6,468 nucleotides of DNA from the NCBI GenBank assembly GCA_019310195.1, contig JAFDET010000191.1, positions 1-6,468 on the forward strand, in the 5' to 3' direction. The stretch is from Deltaproteobacteria bacterium. GTDB taxonomy: Bacteria > Myxococcota_A > UBA9160 > JAFDET01. Below are positions 5,381 through 6,468 of the stretch, in pieces (within the stretch, counting starts at the first letter, position 1; each line of letters starts with the position of its first letter). The position numbers and the translations under genes are program-made. The notes beneath the pieces were generated by a model. It ran no database searches and had not been told where the DNA came from. It worked only from the letters and a program-made list of their open reading frames with translations.

Positions 5381-6468
5381 TCAGGACCTGCCCAGCGCCG
5401 GTACGCGCGGTGCGGGCGTTGCCGCGGGTGCCGCGCGCCGGGTCAGCGGCTTCATGCCGGCCAGGTAACGGGAGGGGCCGAACGGCCGAACGGCGAAGTG
5501 GTAGATCGCCAGGGTCACGGCGACGGAGCCGCTGAGCAGCAGGACGAACTTCGTACCCACGCCGAGCGGAAGCTGCACCAGCGGGTAGCCCAGGAAGACG
5601 ATCACCGGCTGGTGCAGCAGATAGATCGGGAAGGCGGACTCGGCCAGGTAGTCCAGCCGCGGGCTCGAGCGGGTGGTCCGCTGGTGGGCGAAGCCCAGCA
5701 ACGCCACCACGAAGCACCAGCCCGTCACGGCCGTTCCCGCCAGCACGGCCGGCGTCCAGTTGAACAGGCCGACGACGGCGGCCAGCAGCACGCCCGTCGC
5801 GGCCAGCCCGATGCCGAGCGCCCGCTTCCACTCTTCTCTCAGGCGCTCCTCGAGTCGCGGGTCCACGGCCATCAGGAAGCCGCAGATCAGGAACGTGGCG
5901 TAGAACGCGATGCTGGCCCAGTCGTTGTAGAGGTTGTAGGGCCCGGGGAAGCGTTCGCGCAGGGTGAGCTGGATCAGCGCCAGCGGAACGATGGGCAGGT
6001 AGACCTGCAGCCGCGAGATCCGCGTGAACGGGCTCGGCCGGTTCGCGAGCCGCGCGAACACGGGCAGCAGCACCAGCGTGAGGGTGAGGAGGTAGGCCAG
6101 GAACCAGAGGTGCGACCAGGTGAAGCGGTCGATGTCCGTGAAGAAGCTGGGCAGGAACTCCAGGAATCCCTCGTGGAACGGCGCTGCGACGGGGAGGTCC
6201 TTGGGGATCACCGAGCGGAAGCTGGCCTGGAGCTCTTCGCTCACCCACAGGCCGCGGTGGTTCAGGTCGAGGCCCGACTGGAGCTCCAGATACTTGATTC
6301 CGGGTCCCAACAGGATGCAGCCGGCGACCAGCGGAATAGCCAGCTTGTGCCAGCGTTCCCGGAGGAAGGAGCCCGCACCGCGGCTCTTCAGCGACGCGGC
6401 CGCGGACCAGCCGGCCAGCAGGAAGAAGAGCGGCATGTGCCACAGGCTGATGAACCCGCACACGATCA
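5381..6468 (-). CDS. Acyltransferase family 3 (OpgC-like) membrane protein, 5' end missing
   Basis: The open frame continues to the right edge, so the N-terminus lies outside the window; about 362 residues are visible. Using GTG 6463 as residue 1 for numbering only, family signatures are WHMPLFFLLAGWS (8-20), FLRERWHKLAIPLVAG (33-48), HLWFLAYLL (118-126) and PIYLLHQPVIVFLGY (279-293). There are about eight to nine further hydrophobic helices. Members of acyltransferase family 3 move acyl groups such as acetyl or succinyl onto glycans, lipids or peptides at the inner membrane. The spacing and wording of the motifs resemble the OpgC/MdoC branch (glucan succinylation), but the acceptor is not known. 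The first helix or helices, about 40-70 residues that normally hold conserved Arg/His residues, are outside the window. The C-terminal 24 residues are an Ala/Pro/Arg-rich cytoplasmic-type tail. It is the first visible gene of the operon and ends three bases before DUF2147. Confidence 0.92.
   Translation of the reverse strand, partial: IVCGFISLWHMPLFFLLAGWSAAASLKSRGAGSFLRERWHKLAIPLVAGCILLGPGIKYLELQSGLDLNHRGLWVSEELQASFRSVIPKDLPVAAPFHEGFLEFLPSFFTDIDRFTWSHLWFLAYLLTLTLVLLPVFARLANRPSPFTRISRLQVYLPIVPLALIQLTLRERFPGPYNLYNDWASIAFYATFLICGFLMAVDPRLEERLREEWKRALGIGLAATGVLLAAVVGLFNWTPAVLAGTAVTGWCFVVALLGFAHQRTTRSSPRLDYLAESAFPIYLLHQPVIVFLGYPLVQLPLGVGTKFVLLLSGSVAVTLAIYHFAVRPFGPSRYLAGMKPLTRRAAPAATPAPRVPALGRS

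Noticed and set aside
5091..6461. A 456-codon minus-strand frame overlapping the acyltransferase and DUF2147 genes.
   Set aside because: It is Arg/Pro/Ala-rich with no hydrophobic helices or motifs, whereas the overlapping frames encode clear family motifs. It is a shadow frame.
1..6468. tRNA or rRNA genes, CRISPR repeats, insertion sequence ends, attachment sites and toxin-antitoxin or phage-defence genes.
   Set aside because: I found no cloverleaf-like segments, regular direct repeats, transposase motifs or defence-family domains. The sequence is accounted for by ordinary coding genes.

Overview
The window is a GC-rich, densely packed bacterial segment with no RNA genes, mobile elements or CRISPR arrays that I can see. 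Genes abut or overlap, most third codon positions are G or C, and two genes start with GTG. Candidates include Myxococcota, related 'delta' lineages or another high-GC Gram-negative. This placement is only a guess: it rests on GC-rich coding style, an exported DUF3604 protein, a DUF2147 protein and an OpgC-like acyltransferase, and there is no marker gene.

Layout. (1) Positions 1-3166, minus strand: a large exported DUF3604 (PHP-like) protein is followed 5 bases later by a two-domain GNAT acetyltransferase gene. The GNAT gene changes reading frame near position 521-530 and runs off the left edge. (2) Positions 3167-3254: an 88-base divergent intergenic region, the only real gap in the window. 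(3) Positions 3255-4094, plus strand: a membrane di-iron fatty acid hydroxylase / sterol desaturase family enzyme. (4) Positions 4091-6468, minus strand: a tightly overlapping operon read from right to left. It encodes a membrane acyltransferase-3 protein (5' end beyond the window), a secreted DUF2147 protein, a 73-residue two-helix membrane protein, and a class I SAM-dependent methyltransferase. The hydroxylase and the methyltransferase converge tail to tail, and their stop codons share the palindrome CTAG.

How the genes may work together. The right-hand operon and the convergent hydroxylase combine membrane acyl transfer, acyl or sterol oxidation, methylation, a periplasmic small protein and a small membrane protein. 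This suggests envelope or lipid modification, but that is inference from gene content; no substrate can be read from the sequence. The DUF3604 protein keeps its PHP-like His/Asp motifs, has one N-terminal membrane helix or signal anchor, and contains 20 cysteines, which fits an exported disulfide-rich metalloenzyme of unknown reaction.

Nothing here is clearly a new defence or mobile system. The points most worth a second look are the frame break in the GNAT gene, the small membrane protein nested between overlapping genes, the shared CTAG stop, and the corrected GTG start of the DUF3604 protein.
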